In this document: one piece after another, positions 1-4,882 of the stretch | How positions within the stretch are numbered: the stretch's first letter is position 1 | How the letters are laid out: the number at the start of each line of letters is the position of its first letter | DNA from: UBA2450 sp045226015 | GTDB lineage: Bacteria; Bacillota_I; Bacilli_A; RFN20; CAG-826 | DNA length: 5,483 nt | Reading direction: 5' to 3' | NCBI GenBank assembly: GCA_045226015.1 | Contig: JBGVBY010000014.1 | Span: 1 to 5,483 of the forward strand | Translations under genes and position numbers: made by a program | The notes under the pieces: model-generated | What the model was told of the DNA's origin: nothing | What the model saw: the letters and a program-made list of their open reading frames with translations, nothing else | The model's database searches: none

Positions 1-17
1 TCCTGTCGTCCCGACCA
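1..17 (+). tRNA. 3' end of a tRNA gene, probably tRNA-Pro (partial)
   Basis: The window opens inside a tRNA. Bases 15-17 are an encoded CCA, base 14 (A) is the discriminator, bases 7-13 (CGTCCCG) are the 3' acceptor strand and bases 2-6 the 3' T-stem. This implies a 5' acceptor strand CGGGACG. A first C:G pair with discriminator A, and the end TCCTGTCNTCCCGACCA, resemble tRNA-Pro of Firmicutes as I remember it. The anticodon lies outside the window, so the amino acid is inferred. An intrinsic terminator follows 13 nt later, so this is the last gene of its transcript. Confidence 0.72.
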
Positions 18-30
18 GGATTTCAAAATC

Positions 31-55
31 AACAACCTTAATGGTTGTTTTTTTT
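31..55 (+). terminator. Intrinsic terminator of the tRNA transcript
   Basis: The 7-bp stem AACAACC/GGTTGTT (31-37 with 43-49) has a 5-nt loop and runs into eight T residues (48-55). It sits just after the tRNA 3' end and ends that transcript. Read on the minus strand, the hairpin is followed only by GATTTT, so it could also act as a weak terminator for leftward transcription. Confidence 0.9.
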
Positions 56-152
56 GCCTGCGGCTAATCTTCTTCTCCCAAATATTATGACCGGCAATGG
101 ATTATTTCTTGATTTTTATCAGTAGATAATTTACTTTATTAATAGATGTTTT

Positions 153-177
153 GATCGCCCTATAAGCGATCTTTTTT
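153..177 (+). terminator. Intrinsic terminator overlapping the 3' end of the opposite-strand mini-ORF
   Basis: GATCGC (153-158) pairs with GCGATC (166-171) across a 7-nt loop and is followed by TTTTTT (172-177). The U-tract makes it a plus-strand terminator; read leftward, the hairpin is followed by CAAAAC with no U-tract. No plus-strand gene is visible between the tRNA terminator at 55 and this site, so it implies a short non-coding plus-strand RNA or serves as a backup for read-through. It covers the last codons and stop of the minus-strand mini-ORF at 160-231. Confidence 0.7.
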
Positions 178-231
178 AATTATGTATACAAGTACACATA
201 ACCAATAGAACATGCATATGATGTCTTGCAT
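160..231 (-). CDS. Candidate 23-residue single-span membrane peptide
   Basis: The ATG at 231-229 is followed by 22 sense codons and TAG at 162-160. The start is chosen because a perfect SD, AAGGAGGT (complement of 239-246), lies 7 nt upstream of it. The product has a short N-terminus (MQDIIC), a hydrophobic core containing FYWLCVLVYII, and a charged tail KKDRL, so it should insert as one membrane helix with the positive end in the cytoplasm. Tiny peptides of this shape include type I toxins and small regulatory membrane proteins, but I recognise no named family. A GATAAT -10-like box lies at 253-258, which would leave a leader of only about 15 nt; no good -35 is visible. The 3' end overlaps a terminator on the opposite strand, which would be consistent with an antisense RNA. 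It is too short for coding statistics, so the SD is the main support. Confidence 0.45.
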   Translation of the reverse strand: MQDIICMFYWLCVLVYIIKKDRL

Positions 232-458
232 CTTATCCACCTCCTTACATCTATTATCCAAAAGACACGACTTAGCAATTCATGCCTTGAGTACAAAAGA
301 AATTAGGAAAGAAAACTCCTCAAATCATGGTTGCTAGTCATGACCTTTGGAAGAGAAGACAAATATATCTCCTCATTATTCTAATAGGCGGATTTTTCGA
401 ATTTTTTGTTTAAAAATTTTAATTATTTATTTAAAAGAATAAGTATTAACTTTGTTAA

Positions 459-482
459 TAAAAAAAGCGATTATTCATCGCT
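459..482 (-). terminator. Intrinsic terminator of the minus-strand membrane protein gene
   Basis: On the minus strand AGCGAT (482-477) pairs with ATCGCT (471-466) around the 5-nt loop GAATA, followed by seven T residues (465-459). The stem contains the last sense codons and the TAA stop (473-471) of the upstream gene, so coding sequence and terminator overlap. On the plus strand the same hairpin is followed only by a broken pyrimidine tract. Confidence 0.82.
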
Positions 483-980
483 CTTTTCTTCGGTTACGTT
501 TTCTTGAGATTTTTCTTTAGCTTCTGCTTCTTCTAAAAGTTTTTTCTCTTCTTCTTCAATCGCTTCAATAATCATTGGGATTGGTTTGTGGTAGTGGTAT
601 ATACCTTGGAAGAGATACGCACAAGCGATATAGAAGAAAGCAATCGATACACCTATTTGATAATATTCATAAGTTCTAGGATAAATAAATCCAGCGATAT
701 CAAAGCCGTAAAGATACGCTGCTAAAGGAAGCATCATAACCTTATCCATAAAAGAGTTTCTTTCTTTTCTTTTTTTGGATAACATCATCCAAATGAAATC
801 TATTACAAGCCAACTTGCTCCGATTAAAGTGAGGATTTTAAAGATTAATTGGAATCTATCACTTAAAGTGATGATTTTCACTAATTCTAAAACACCTAAA
901 ACAAGGAAAATGACACTGAAAAGAATGAGCTCTCCAGAATAGATAAGTTTAGTTTTCTTTTCAATTGATAACTTTGCCAT
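471..980 (-). CDS. Four-helix integral membrane protein with acidic C-terminal tail, function unknown
   Basis: The gene encodes 169 residues. Hydrophobic segments at about 14-36, 45-67, 81-100 and 107-129 predict four transmembrane helices. The basic loop SKKRKER between helices 2 and 3 (residues 68-74) and the even helix count suggest both ends are cytoplasmic. Residues 137-169 form a highly charged, Glu/Lys-rich, probably helical or coiled-coil tail beginning near IEAIEEEEKKLLEEAEAKEK. I see no catalytic motif and do not recognise the family; a transporter subunit, a membrane anchor for a cytoplasmic partner, or a general small membrane protein are all possible. The ATG at 980 is the only sensible start, as it precedes helix 1, but no SD lies before it. 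A promoter-like TTGCAA-17-TACACT just upstream predicts a very short leader. It is transcribed alone, divergently from the zinc-ribbon/rsmE/mtaB operon, and ends within its own terminator. Confidence 0.85.
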   Translation of the reverse strand: MAKLSIEKKTKLIYSGELILFSVIFLVLGVLELVKIITLSDRFQLIFKILTLIGASWLVIDFIWMMLSKKRKERNSFMDKVMMLPLAAYLYGFDIAGFIYPRTYEYYQIGVSIAFFYIACAYLFQGIYHYHKPIPMIIEAIEEEEKKLLEEAEAKEKSQENVTEEKSDE

Positions 981-995
981 AACTTAATGAAAAAT

Positions 996-1024
996 AGTGT
1001 ACATTTCGCTAACTATAATTGCAA
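996..1024 (-). promoter_or_regulatory. Predicted promoter of the minus-strand membrane protein gene
   Basis: On the minus strand a -35-like TTGCAA (1024-1019) and a -10-like TACACT (1001-996) are separated by 17 nt, each matching four of six consensus bases. Transcription would start near 989, leaving roughly 9 nt before the ATG at 980, too short to carry a normal SD, and none is seen. Placement is by eye. Confidence 0.4.
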
Positions 1025-1055
1025 CTAAGAAGAAAAATAAATATTTTATATTTCT

Positions 1056-1084
1056 TTGTGAGTTAGCTATATTCGTGCAATAAT
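1056..1084 (+). promoter_or_regulatory. Predicted promoter of the zinc-ribbon/rsmE/mtaB operon
   Basis: TTGTGA (1056-1061) and AATAAT (1079-1084) are separated by 17 nt. A TG at 1076-1077, one base before the -10 box, makes it an extended -10 promoter. Transcription would begin near 1091-1092, about 9 nt before the ATG at 1101. Confidence 0.5.
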
Positions 1085-1100
1085 ATTGCATATAAGAATT

Positions 1101-1538
1101 ATGCCAAATTGTCGAAACTGTAACTCAAGAATTGATAAATTTAACAAAGATAGATGTCCAATATGTGGTATTGAGCATCCTTTTGAAGGTGTTAATAGCG
1201 ACACAGTGGAAATCACCACAAACATTGATACATCTTCACTCGGCATTGAATATCATCCTAGAAAGAGAAAGACAGCCTTTGTTTATTCAGTCATTGGAGG
1301 TATATGTGGCCTACCATTTTTCTATTTATATAGAAAAAACTTAGGCATTATCTCTTTAATTATTAATGTTATCGTTCTTGCTCTTGGCATTTCTTTAACT
1401 TCAGTATTTTCTTCTATTCACCCCGCTTTAGTGGTCTTAATATTCTTAGGCGGATTAATCGTGTTACATTCTTTACTTGGATTATATTTTCTATATAAAC
1501 CGAATCTTAAAGATGGACACGGAGATTTCTTAGAATAA
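1101..1538 (+). CDS. Zinc-ribbon membrane protein, function unknown
   Basis: From the ATG at 1101 the product is 145 residues. I prefer this start over an in-frame TTG at 1086 because it lies downstream of the likely promoter and begins MPNCRNC, as short zinc-ribbon proteins do. Cys4/Cys7 and Cys19/Cys22 form two CxxC knuckles of a zinc ribbon. A polar linker (about 28-57) ending in the basic PRKRK leads to hydrophobic segments at about 59-77, 82-104 and 109-132. The region GLPFFYLYRKNLGI (residues 70-83) resembles the turn between helices of TM2-type membrane domains, a resemblance by eye only. The cytoplasmic zinc ribbon could bind a protein or nucleic acid, but no function is evident. It is first in a tight operon: its TAA is one base before the rsmE ATG, so the two are probably translationally coupled. 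No SD is seen before its own start. Confidence 0.8.
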   Translation: MPNCRNCNSRIDKFNKDRCPICGIEHPFEGVNSDTVEITTNIDTSSLGIEYHPRKRKTAFVYSVIGGICGLPFFYLYRKNLGIISLIINVIVLALGISLTSVFSSIHPALVVLIFLGGLIVLHSLLGLYFLYKPNLKDGHGDFLE

Positions 1539-1539
1539 T

Positions 1540-2256
1540 ATGCAAAGATATTTTGCTTCTATAAATGGAAATGAAGTCATCTTGAATAAAGATGATGTTT
1601 TTCATCTTACAAAAGTAATGAGAGCAAAACTAAATTCAAACATCGAAGTAGTGGACTCTGACTCAAATGTATATCTAGCAATTGTTGATTCGCTCAATCC
1701 ATTACATATTTCTATTCAAGAGAGAATTGATAAAAATAGTGAACTTCCTATTAATGTAACTTTATTTTTTGGTCTCGCTAAAAGCGATAAGATGGAGACT
1801 GTTATCCAAAAAGCTACTGAATTAGGAGTAAATAAAATTGTCCTATTTGAAGGAAAAAGATCGGTCGTTCATTTCTCACTTGATGATTTTAAACGTAAAG
1901 AAAGCCGTTATAAGGCGATTGCTAAAGAAGCATCAGAACAGTGTCATAGAGAAAGAATTCCAGAGATTAATTTCTTAAAAACCATTAAAGAAGTCTCTTC
2001 TTTTAAGGAAGAACTCAATTTATTTGCCTATGAACTAGACGCTGGAAAAACTAATGATTTCTCTACTCTACTTAATAGCAGCCCTAAATCTATCTCTATC
2101 ATTGTTGGACCTGAAGGTGGGTTTGATAAAGAAGAAGCAGATTACTTAGTGGATAACGGTTTTAAAGTTGTCTCATTAGGCAAACGAATTTTAAGATGTG
2201 AAACTGCAGCGATATATGCATTAAGTGTTATCGCTTTTAATTTAGAAAATGAATAA
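1540..2256 (+). CDS. rsmE: 16S rRNA (uracil(1498)-N3)-methyltransferase RsmE
   Basis: RsmE transfers a methyl group from S-adenosylmethionine to N3 of U1498 in helix 44 of 16S rRNA, in the decoding region of the small subunit. The 238-residue length is typical. The N-terminal part (about 1-70, including HLTKVMRAK) fits the PUA-like RNA-binding domain. The rest is the SPOUT trefoil-knot domain: KSDKMETVIQKATELGV (81-97), EQCHRERIPEI (133-143), GPEGGF (190-195) and LGKRILRCETAA (213-224), the last two forming the SAM-binding knot. Position 220 is Cys where Thr or Ala is common (LRTETA), probably a tolerated variant. The ATG lies one base after the preceding stop. A GGAG at 1521-1524 is about 15 nt upstream, too far for an ideal SD, so translational coupling is likely. 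It overlaps mtaB by 8 nt; the rsmE-mtaB pair is common in Firmicutes. Confidence 0.97.
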   Translation: MQRYFASINGNEVILNKDDVFHLTKVMRAKLNSNIEVVDSDSNVYLAIVDSLNPLHISIQERIDKNSELPINVTLFFGLAKSDKMETVIQKATELGVNKIVLFEGKRSVVHFSLDDFKRKESRYKAIAKEASEQCHRERIPEINFLKTIKEVSSFKEELNLFAYELDAGKTNDFSTLLNSSPKSISIIVGPEGGFDKEEADYLVDNGFKVVSLGKRILRCETAAIYALSVIAFNLENE

Positions 2257-3505
2257 AAGTTATACTTGTATTTCTTTAGGATGTAAGGTTAACGCTTATG
2301 AAATAAGCGCTTTAACTTCACGCTTAGAAGAACTCGGTTTTGTTCGTGATGATATTAACCCCGGTGTTGCTTTAATAAATACCTGTTCAGTAACGAGTAC
2401 TGCTGATCAAAAATCTAGACAGCATATACGAAAACTTAAAAACAATTACCCAAACGCATTAGTGGTGGTTATGGGCTGTTATTCTCAAGGCCAACACAAG
2501 TTCATCAAAGAAGAAATAGGAGCGGACATCATCACTGGTACTTCTAATAGAGATAAGGTTGTTGATTTGATTTTAAATCACACATCTCAAGTAGATGTTA
2601 CAGAAGATAATCCTCGTTTATATAATTACGAAGAACTTGGTATAACTGCTTTAAGTGAAAACGTACGAGCGTATCTAAAGATACAAGATGGTTGCGATAA
2701 CTTTTGTAGTTATTGCCTAATCCCATATCGTAGAGGAAGAGCAAGAAGCCGTGAATTTGATAGAGTAATTGAAGAAGCTAAAAACCTCGTTAGTAGTGGT
2801 TATAAAGAAATAGTGTTAACAGGTATCCACGTTGGAGGATACGGCAAAGACTTAAAAGATAAATCATTTTCCGATTTAGTGGAATCTTTACTAGATATTA
2901 AAGGCTTGCATCGCTTAAGAATATCTTCAATCGAAGAAAGTGAGATTGATGAAAAACTGATTAAATTAATCAACGAAAAAGAAAATCTCGCTAATCATTT
3001 TCATATCCCGCTTCAATCGGGTTCAGACACTGTTCTTAAACGTATGAACCGCAAGTATAACACAGAACAATTTATTAATAAATTGAATAGCATAAAAAAG
3101 GCTTGTCCAAACGTCGCTCTTACGACAGACGTAATAGTGGGCTTCCCAGGAGAAAGTGAAGAAGAATTTAATGAAACATATGAGTTTATTAAACGTTGCG
3201 GGTTTAATATGCTCCACGTGTTTCCGTTTTCAAGTAGAGAAGGAACAGTAGCCGCAAAGCTTCCAAATCAAATCGATCCAAGAATAAAAAAACAAAGAGT
3301 AGCGGCCCTTCAAGAACTTTCAAATAGTCTATGGAATGAATATGAAAATAGATTTGTTGATCAAGAAGTTGAAGTTCTAGTGGAACAATATGATGAGAAG
3401 AATCATCTCAATATTGGTCACGCTTCTAATTATTTAGAAGTAAAGATTCCTGATTCAGAAGATAAAACAGGTCAAATCATTACTGTTAAGTATAAAAAGT
3501 ATTGA
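2249..3505 (+). CDS. mtaB: tRNA t6A37 methylthiotransferase MtaB
   Basis: MtaB is a radical-SAM enzyme with two [4Fe-4S] clusters. It adds a methylthio group to C2 of N6-threonylcarbamoyladenosine at position 37 of tRNAs reading ANN codons, giving ms2t6A. The 418-residue protein has the full three-part layout. The N-terminal UPF0004/MTTase domain has cluster ligands Cys12 (SLGCKVN), Cys46 (NTCSVT) and Cys77 (MGCYSQ). The radical-SAM barrel has CxxxCxxC at Cys149/153/156 (DGCDNFCSYCLIPYRRGRAR), HIPLQSGSD (252-260) and TDVIVGFPGE (293-302). A C-terminal TRAM RNA-binding domain occupies about 366-418. SLGCKVN and the overall layout favour MtaB over MiaB or RimO. The ATG lies inside the rsmE stop region (ATGAATAA), so initiation is probably coupled. 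The stop is TGA; nothing suggests it is read as Trp, because the rpmF promoter lies just beyond it. No clear terminator follows. Confidence 0.97.
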   Translation: MNKSYTCISLGCKVNAYEISALTSRLEELGFVRDDINPGVALINTCSVTSTADQKSRQHIRKLKNNYPNALVVVMGCYSQGQHKFIKEEIGADIITGTSNRDKVVDLILNHTSQVDVTEDNPRLYNYEELGITALSENVRAYLKIQDGCDNFCSYCLIPYRRGRARSREFDRVIEEAKNLVSSGYKEIVLTGIHVGGYGKDLKDKSFSDLVESLLDIKGLHRLRISSIEESEIDEKLIKLINEKENLANHFHIPLQSGSDTVLKRMNRKYNTEQFINKLNSIKKACPNVALTTDVIVGFPGESEEEFNETYEFIKRCGFNMLHVFPFSSREGTVAAKLPNQIDPRIKKQRVAALQELSNSLWNEYENRFVDQEVEVLVEQYDEKNHLNIGHASNYLEVKIPDSEDKTGQIITVKYKKY

Positions 3506-3551
3506 TACAATCAAATAAATTTAGAGTTTTTTAGAACTTGTCCAAAATGTA

Positions 3552-3581
3552 TTGATTTTATTTCAATAAATGAAATATAAT
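3552..3581 (+). promoter_or_regulatory. rpmF promoter with a dyad in its spacer
   Basis: TTGATT (3552-3557) and a consensus TATAAT (3576-3581) are 18 nt apart. A 7-bp inverted repeat, TATTTCA/TGAAATA (3559-3565 with 3571-3577, 5-nt centre), fills the spacer and enters the -10 box, so a dimeric regulator bound there would compete with RNA polymerase. In such AT-rich DNA the dyad may be chance. Transcription would start near 3588, shortly before the SD. Confidence 0.65.
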
Positions 3582-3610
3582 ATCACTCGGAAAATAGGAG
3601 GAAGTCAACA

Positions 3611-3865
3611 ATGGCAGTCCCACAAAGAAGAATTAGTAAAACACGTAAAAGAATGAGAAGAACTCACTTCAAACTTAATGTTGAAGGATTAGTTACTTGC
3701 CCAAACTGTGGTGAAATGATTAAAGCTCACCATGTTTGTCCAAAATGTGGTTACTACGCTGGTAAAGCACAATTCTTAGATGGCAAATTAGTCAAAGCAG
3801 AAGAAAAGAAAGCTCCTGCTAAGAAAGCCGCTAGCAAGAAAGCACCAGCCAAGAAAGCTGAATAA
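3611..3865 (+). CDS. rpmF: 50S ribosomal protein L32 with Lys/Ala/Pro-rich C-terminal extension
   Basis: L32 is a small zinc-binding protein of the large ribosomal subunit. The N-terminus MAVPQRRISKTRKRMRR is the family hallmark, and Cys30/Cys33 with Cys43/Cys46 (CPNCG ... CPKCG) form an intact zinc ribbon, so this is the zinc-dependent form. The ATG is fixed by a strong SD, AGGAGG (3597-3602). L32 is usually about 57-60 residues; this one is 84. The extra part from about residue 63 is a low-complexity tail, including KKAPAKKAASKKAPAKKA, resembling histone H1 tails. It is likely disordered, highly basic and able to contact RNA. The gene has its own promoter and terminator. The DUF177/YceD gene that often precedes rpmF is not here. 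Confidence 0.96.
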   Translation: MAVPQRRISKTRKRMRRTHFKLNVEGLVTCPNCGEMIKAHHVCPKCGYYAGKAQFLDGKLVKAEEKKAPAKKAASKKAPAKKAE

Positions 3866-3872
3866 TCAAAAT

Positions 3873-3894
3873 AAGGTCGTATTTGACCTTTTTT
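3873..3894 (+). terminator. Intrinsic terminator of rpmF
   Basis: AAGGTC (3873-3878) pairs with GACCTT (3885-3890) across a 6-nt loop, continuing into TTTTTT (3889-3894) then GTTT. It lies 7 nt after the rpmF stop and abuts the deoC promoter. Confidence 0.88.
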
Positions 3895-3897
3895 GTT

Positions 3898-3906
3898 TGC
3901 TATAAT
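3898..3906 (+). promoter_or_regulatory. deoC promoter, extended -10 type
   Basis: A consensus TATAAT (3901-3906) is preceded by TGC (3898-3900), the extended -10 signature. No -35 lies at normal spacing; TTGACC at 3883-3888 is only 12 nt away, inside the rpmF terminator stem. Transcription would start near 3913, putting the SD (AAGGAG, 3917-3922) close to the 5' end. Confidence 0.55.
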
Positions 3907-3927
3907 GAAATTAATAAGGAGATTTTT

Positions 3928-4563
3928 ATGGCCTATAATAAGTTAATTGATCACACATTACTTAAACAAGACGCAACACCTGAACAAATCGTTAAACTCT
4001 GTGAAGAAGCCAAACAATTTGATTTCATGTCTGTCTGTGTTAATCCAGCATATGTACCTTTAGCAAGTGAATGTTTAAAAGGTAGTGATGTTAAAGTTTG
4101 TACCGTTATTGGATTCCCTCTTGGTATGAACTTAACCAAAACTAAAGTTGATGAAGCTGCTCTTGCTATTAGAGAGGGCGCAACTGAAATTGATATGGTC
4201 ATCAATGTCGGAATGCTTAAAGCAGGACACGATGATTACGTCAAAGAAGAAATCAGACTTCTTAAAGAAGTCGCTGGTAAACTTGTCCTTAAGGTTATCA
4301 TTGAAACATGTTTATTAACTGATGAAGAAAAAGTTAGAGTTTGTCGCTTAGCAAAAGAAGCAGGTGCTGACTTTGTTAAGACATCTACTGGCTTCTCTAC
4401 TGGTGGGGCAACTGCTCACGATGTCAAACTCATGAGAGAGACTGTTGGACCAGAAATGGGAGTTAAAGCAAGTGGAGGAGTGAGAACTCACGAAGATCTT
4501 CTTGCGATGGTGGAAGCCGGTGCTAATAGAATCGGAACTTCTAACGGAACTAAAATCATTTAA
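3928..4563 (+). CDS. deoC: Deoxyribose-phosphate aldolase (EC 4.1.2.4)
   Basis: DeoC reversibly cleaves 2-deoxy-D-ribose 5-phosphate to glyceraldehyde 3-phosphate and acetaldehyde, the last step in using deoxynucleosides as carbon source. The 211-residue protein is a class I (Schiff-base) TIM-barrel aldolase. LIDHTLLK opens it, Asp89 (TEIDMVIN) fits the catalytic aspartate, Lys151 (ADFVKTSTGF) is the Schiff-base lysine and Lys180 (GVKASGGVRT) the second active-site lysine; RIGTSNG near the C-terminus fits the phosphate-binding loop. Length is normal for the short bacterial form. I chose the ATG at 3928, with SD AAGGAG at 3917-3922 and the family N-terminus MAYNKLIDHT. An upstream in-frame TTG at 3883 lies in the rpmF terminator and is rejected. 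No other deo genes (deoB, deoD, pdp) are adjacent. Promoter and terminator make it a single-gene unit. Confidence 0.97.
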   Translation: MAYNKLIDHTLLKQDATPEQIVKLCEEAKQFDFMSVCVNPAYVPLASECLKGSDVKVCTVIGFPLGMNLTKTKVDEAALAIREGATEIDMVINVGMLKAGHDDYVKEEIRLLKEVAGKLVLKVIIETCLLTDEEKVRVCRLAKEAGADFVKTSTGFSTGGATAHDVKLMRETVGPEMGVKASGGVRTHEDLLAMVEAGANRIGTSNGTKII

Positions 4564-4578
4564 TTTATTAAATAACTT

Positions 4579-4604
4579 AAACACCTTCGGGTGTTTTTGT
4601 TTTG
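4579..4604 (+). terminator. Intrinsic terminator of deoC
   Basis: AAACACC (4579-4585) pairs with GGTGTTT (4590-4596) around the stable TTCG tetraloop (4586-4589), then TTTTTGTTTTG. It begins 15 nt after the deoC stop. Confidence 0.93.
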
Positions 4605-4624
4605 TTCTATATTTTAAAAAGTAG

Positions 4625-4654
4625 TTGCAATAATTATGAGGCTACTAGTATTAT
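4625..4654 (+). promoter_or_regulatory. Predicted promoter of rpsU and the initiator tRNA
   Basis: TTGCAA (4625-4630) and TATTAT (4649-4654) are separated by 18 nt. A second -10-like TATAGT overlaps at 4652-4657 but would need a 21-nt spacer. Transcription would start near 4661, 12 nt before the SD AAGGAGGT. Confidence 0.55.
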
Positions 4655-4687
4655 AGTAAAAGCGTAAATCGCAAGGAGGTGAATATC

Positions 4688-4864
4688 ATGCCAAAAGTAG
4701 TCGTTCGTGAAAATGAATCATTAGATGACGCACTTCGTCGTTTTAAACGTCAAGTGAATAAAGCTGGTACGATCCAAGAAGCGAAGAAAAGAGAATTCTA
4801 CCTTAAACCAGGTTTAAAGAGAAAACTCAAATCTGAAAACGCTAGACGTAAAAACCGCAAGTAA
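4688..4864 (+). CDS. rpsU: 30S ribosomal protein S21
   Basis: S21 is a small basic protein of the 30S platform, next to the 3' end of 16S rRNA, and contributes to translation initiation. The 58-residue sequence has the family pattern: MPKVVVRENESLDDALRRFK, then KAGTIQEAKKREFY, and a very basic C-terminus rich in Lys/Arg (KRKLKSENARRKNRK). I use the ATG at 4688, 7 nt after a perfect SD AAGGAGGT (4673-4680); an in-frame GTG at 4679 overlaps the SD itself and is rejected. In Firmicutes rpsU often lies directly after mtaB; here rpmF and deoC lie between. No terminator separates it from the initiator tRNA gene 18 nt downstream, so the two are probably co-transcribed. Confidence 0.97.
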   Translation: MPKVVVRENESLDDALRRFKRQVNKAGTIQEAKKREFYLKPGLKRKLKSENARRKNRK

Positions 4865-4882
4865 TTAGACTTACGGTGACAT

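Larger units (their letters stand above)
56..470. other. Long, mostly non-coding AT-rich intergenic region
   Basis: This stretch of about 415 nt separates the tRNA terminator from the end of the minus-strand gene at 471. It holds one supportable short ORF (160-231, minus), a plus-strand terminator (153-177) and the minus-strand terminator of the next gene (459-482). A second short hydrophobic reading frame (327-413, plus) lacks an SD. Three purine-rich SD-like motifs lie on the minus strand (complement of 239-246, and of the TCCTC sites near 317-321 and 369-373), but only the first precedes a well-placed ATG. I see no tRNA, CRISPR array or insertion-sequence remnant. Confidence 0.6.

Noticed and set aside
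83..130. Very short plus-strand frames (10-12 codons) starting at ATG 87 and ATG 97.
   Set aside because: No SD, too short, and no supporting context.
312..371. Minus-strand TTG frame of about 19 codons after a GAGGAGA motif.
   Set aside because: TTG start, no hydrophobic or other pattern, and it is antisense to another weak frame; there is not enough to call a gene.
444..460. TATTAAC/GTTAATA hairpin just beyond the minus-strand terminator.
   Set aside because: Short AT-rich dyad with no U-tract on either strand; likely chance in this composition.
1086..1100. TTG start at 1086 for the zinc-ribbon membrane protein.
   Set aside because: It overlaps the edge of the -10 region, has no SD and adds five non-family residues; the ATG at 1101 begins a typical zinc-ribbon N-terminus.
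3023..3217. Minus-strand open frame inside mtaB; similar antisense frames lie at 3951-4205, 4348-4584, 4798-4983 and 5138-5338, and a plus-strand shadow at 1132-1344.
   Set aside because: All lie within strongly supported genes in other frames (one also runs across the tRNA gene) and show no family features.
3503..3580. Read-through of the mtaB TGA as Trp (mycoplasma code), adding about 25 codons up to a TAA.
   Set aside because: The extension runs over the rpmF promoter -35 and spacer, the TRAM domain is already complete, and TGG is used for Trp elsewhere. I see no in-frame TGA inside any gene.
3883..3927. TTG start at 3883 for deoC.
   Set aside because: It lies in the rpmF terminator and upstream of the TATAAT box; the ATG at 3928 has an SD and the family N-terminus.
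4679..4687. GTG start at 4679 for rpsU.
   Set aside because: The GTG is part of the SD; S21 begins MPK at 4688.
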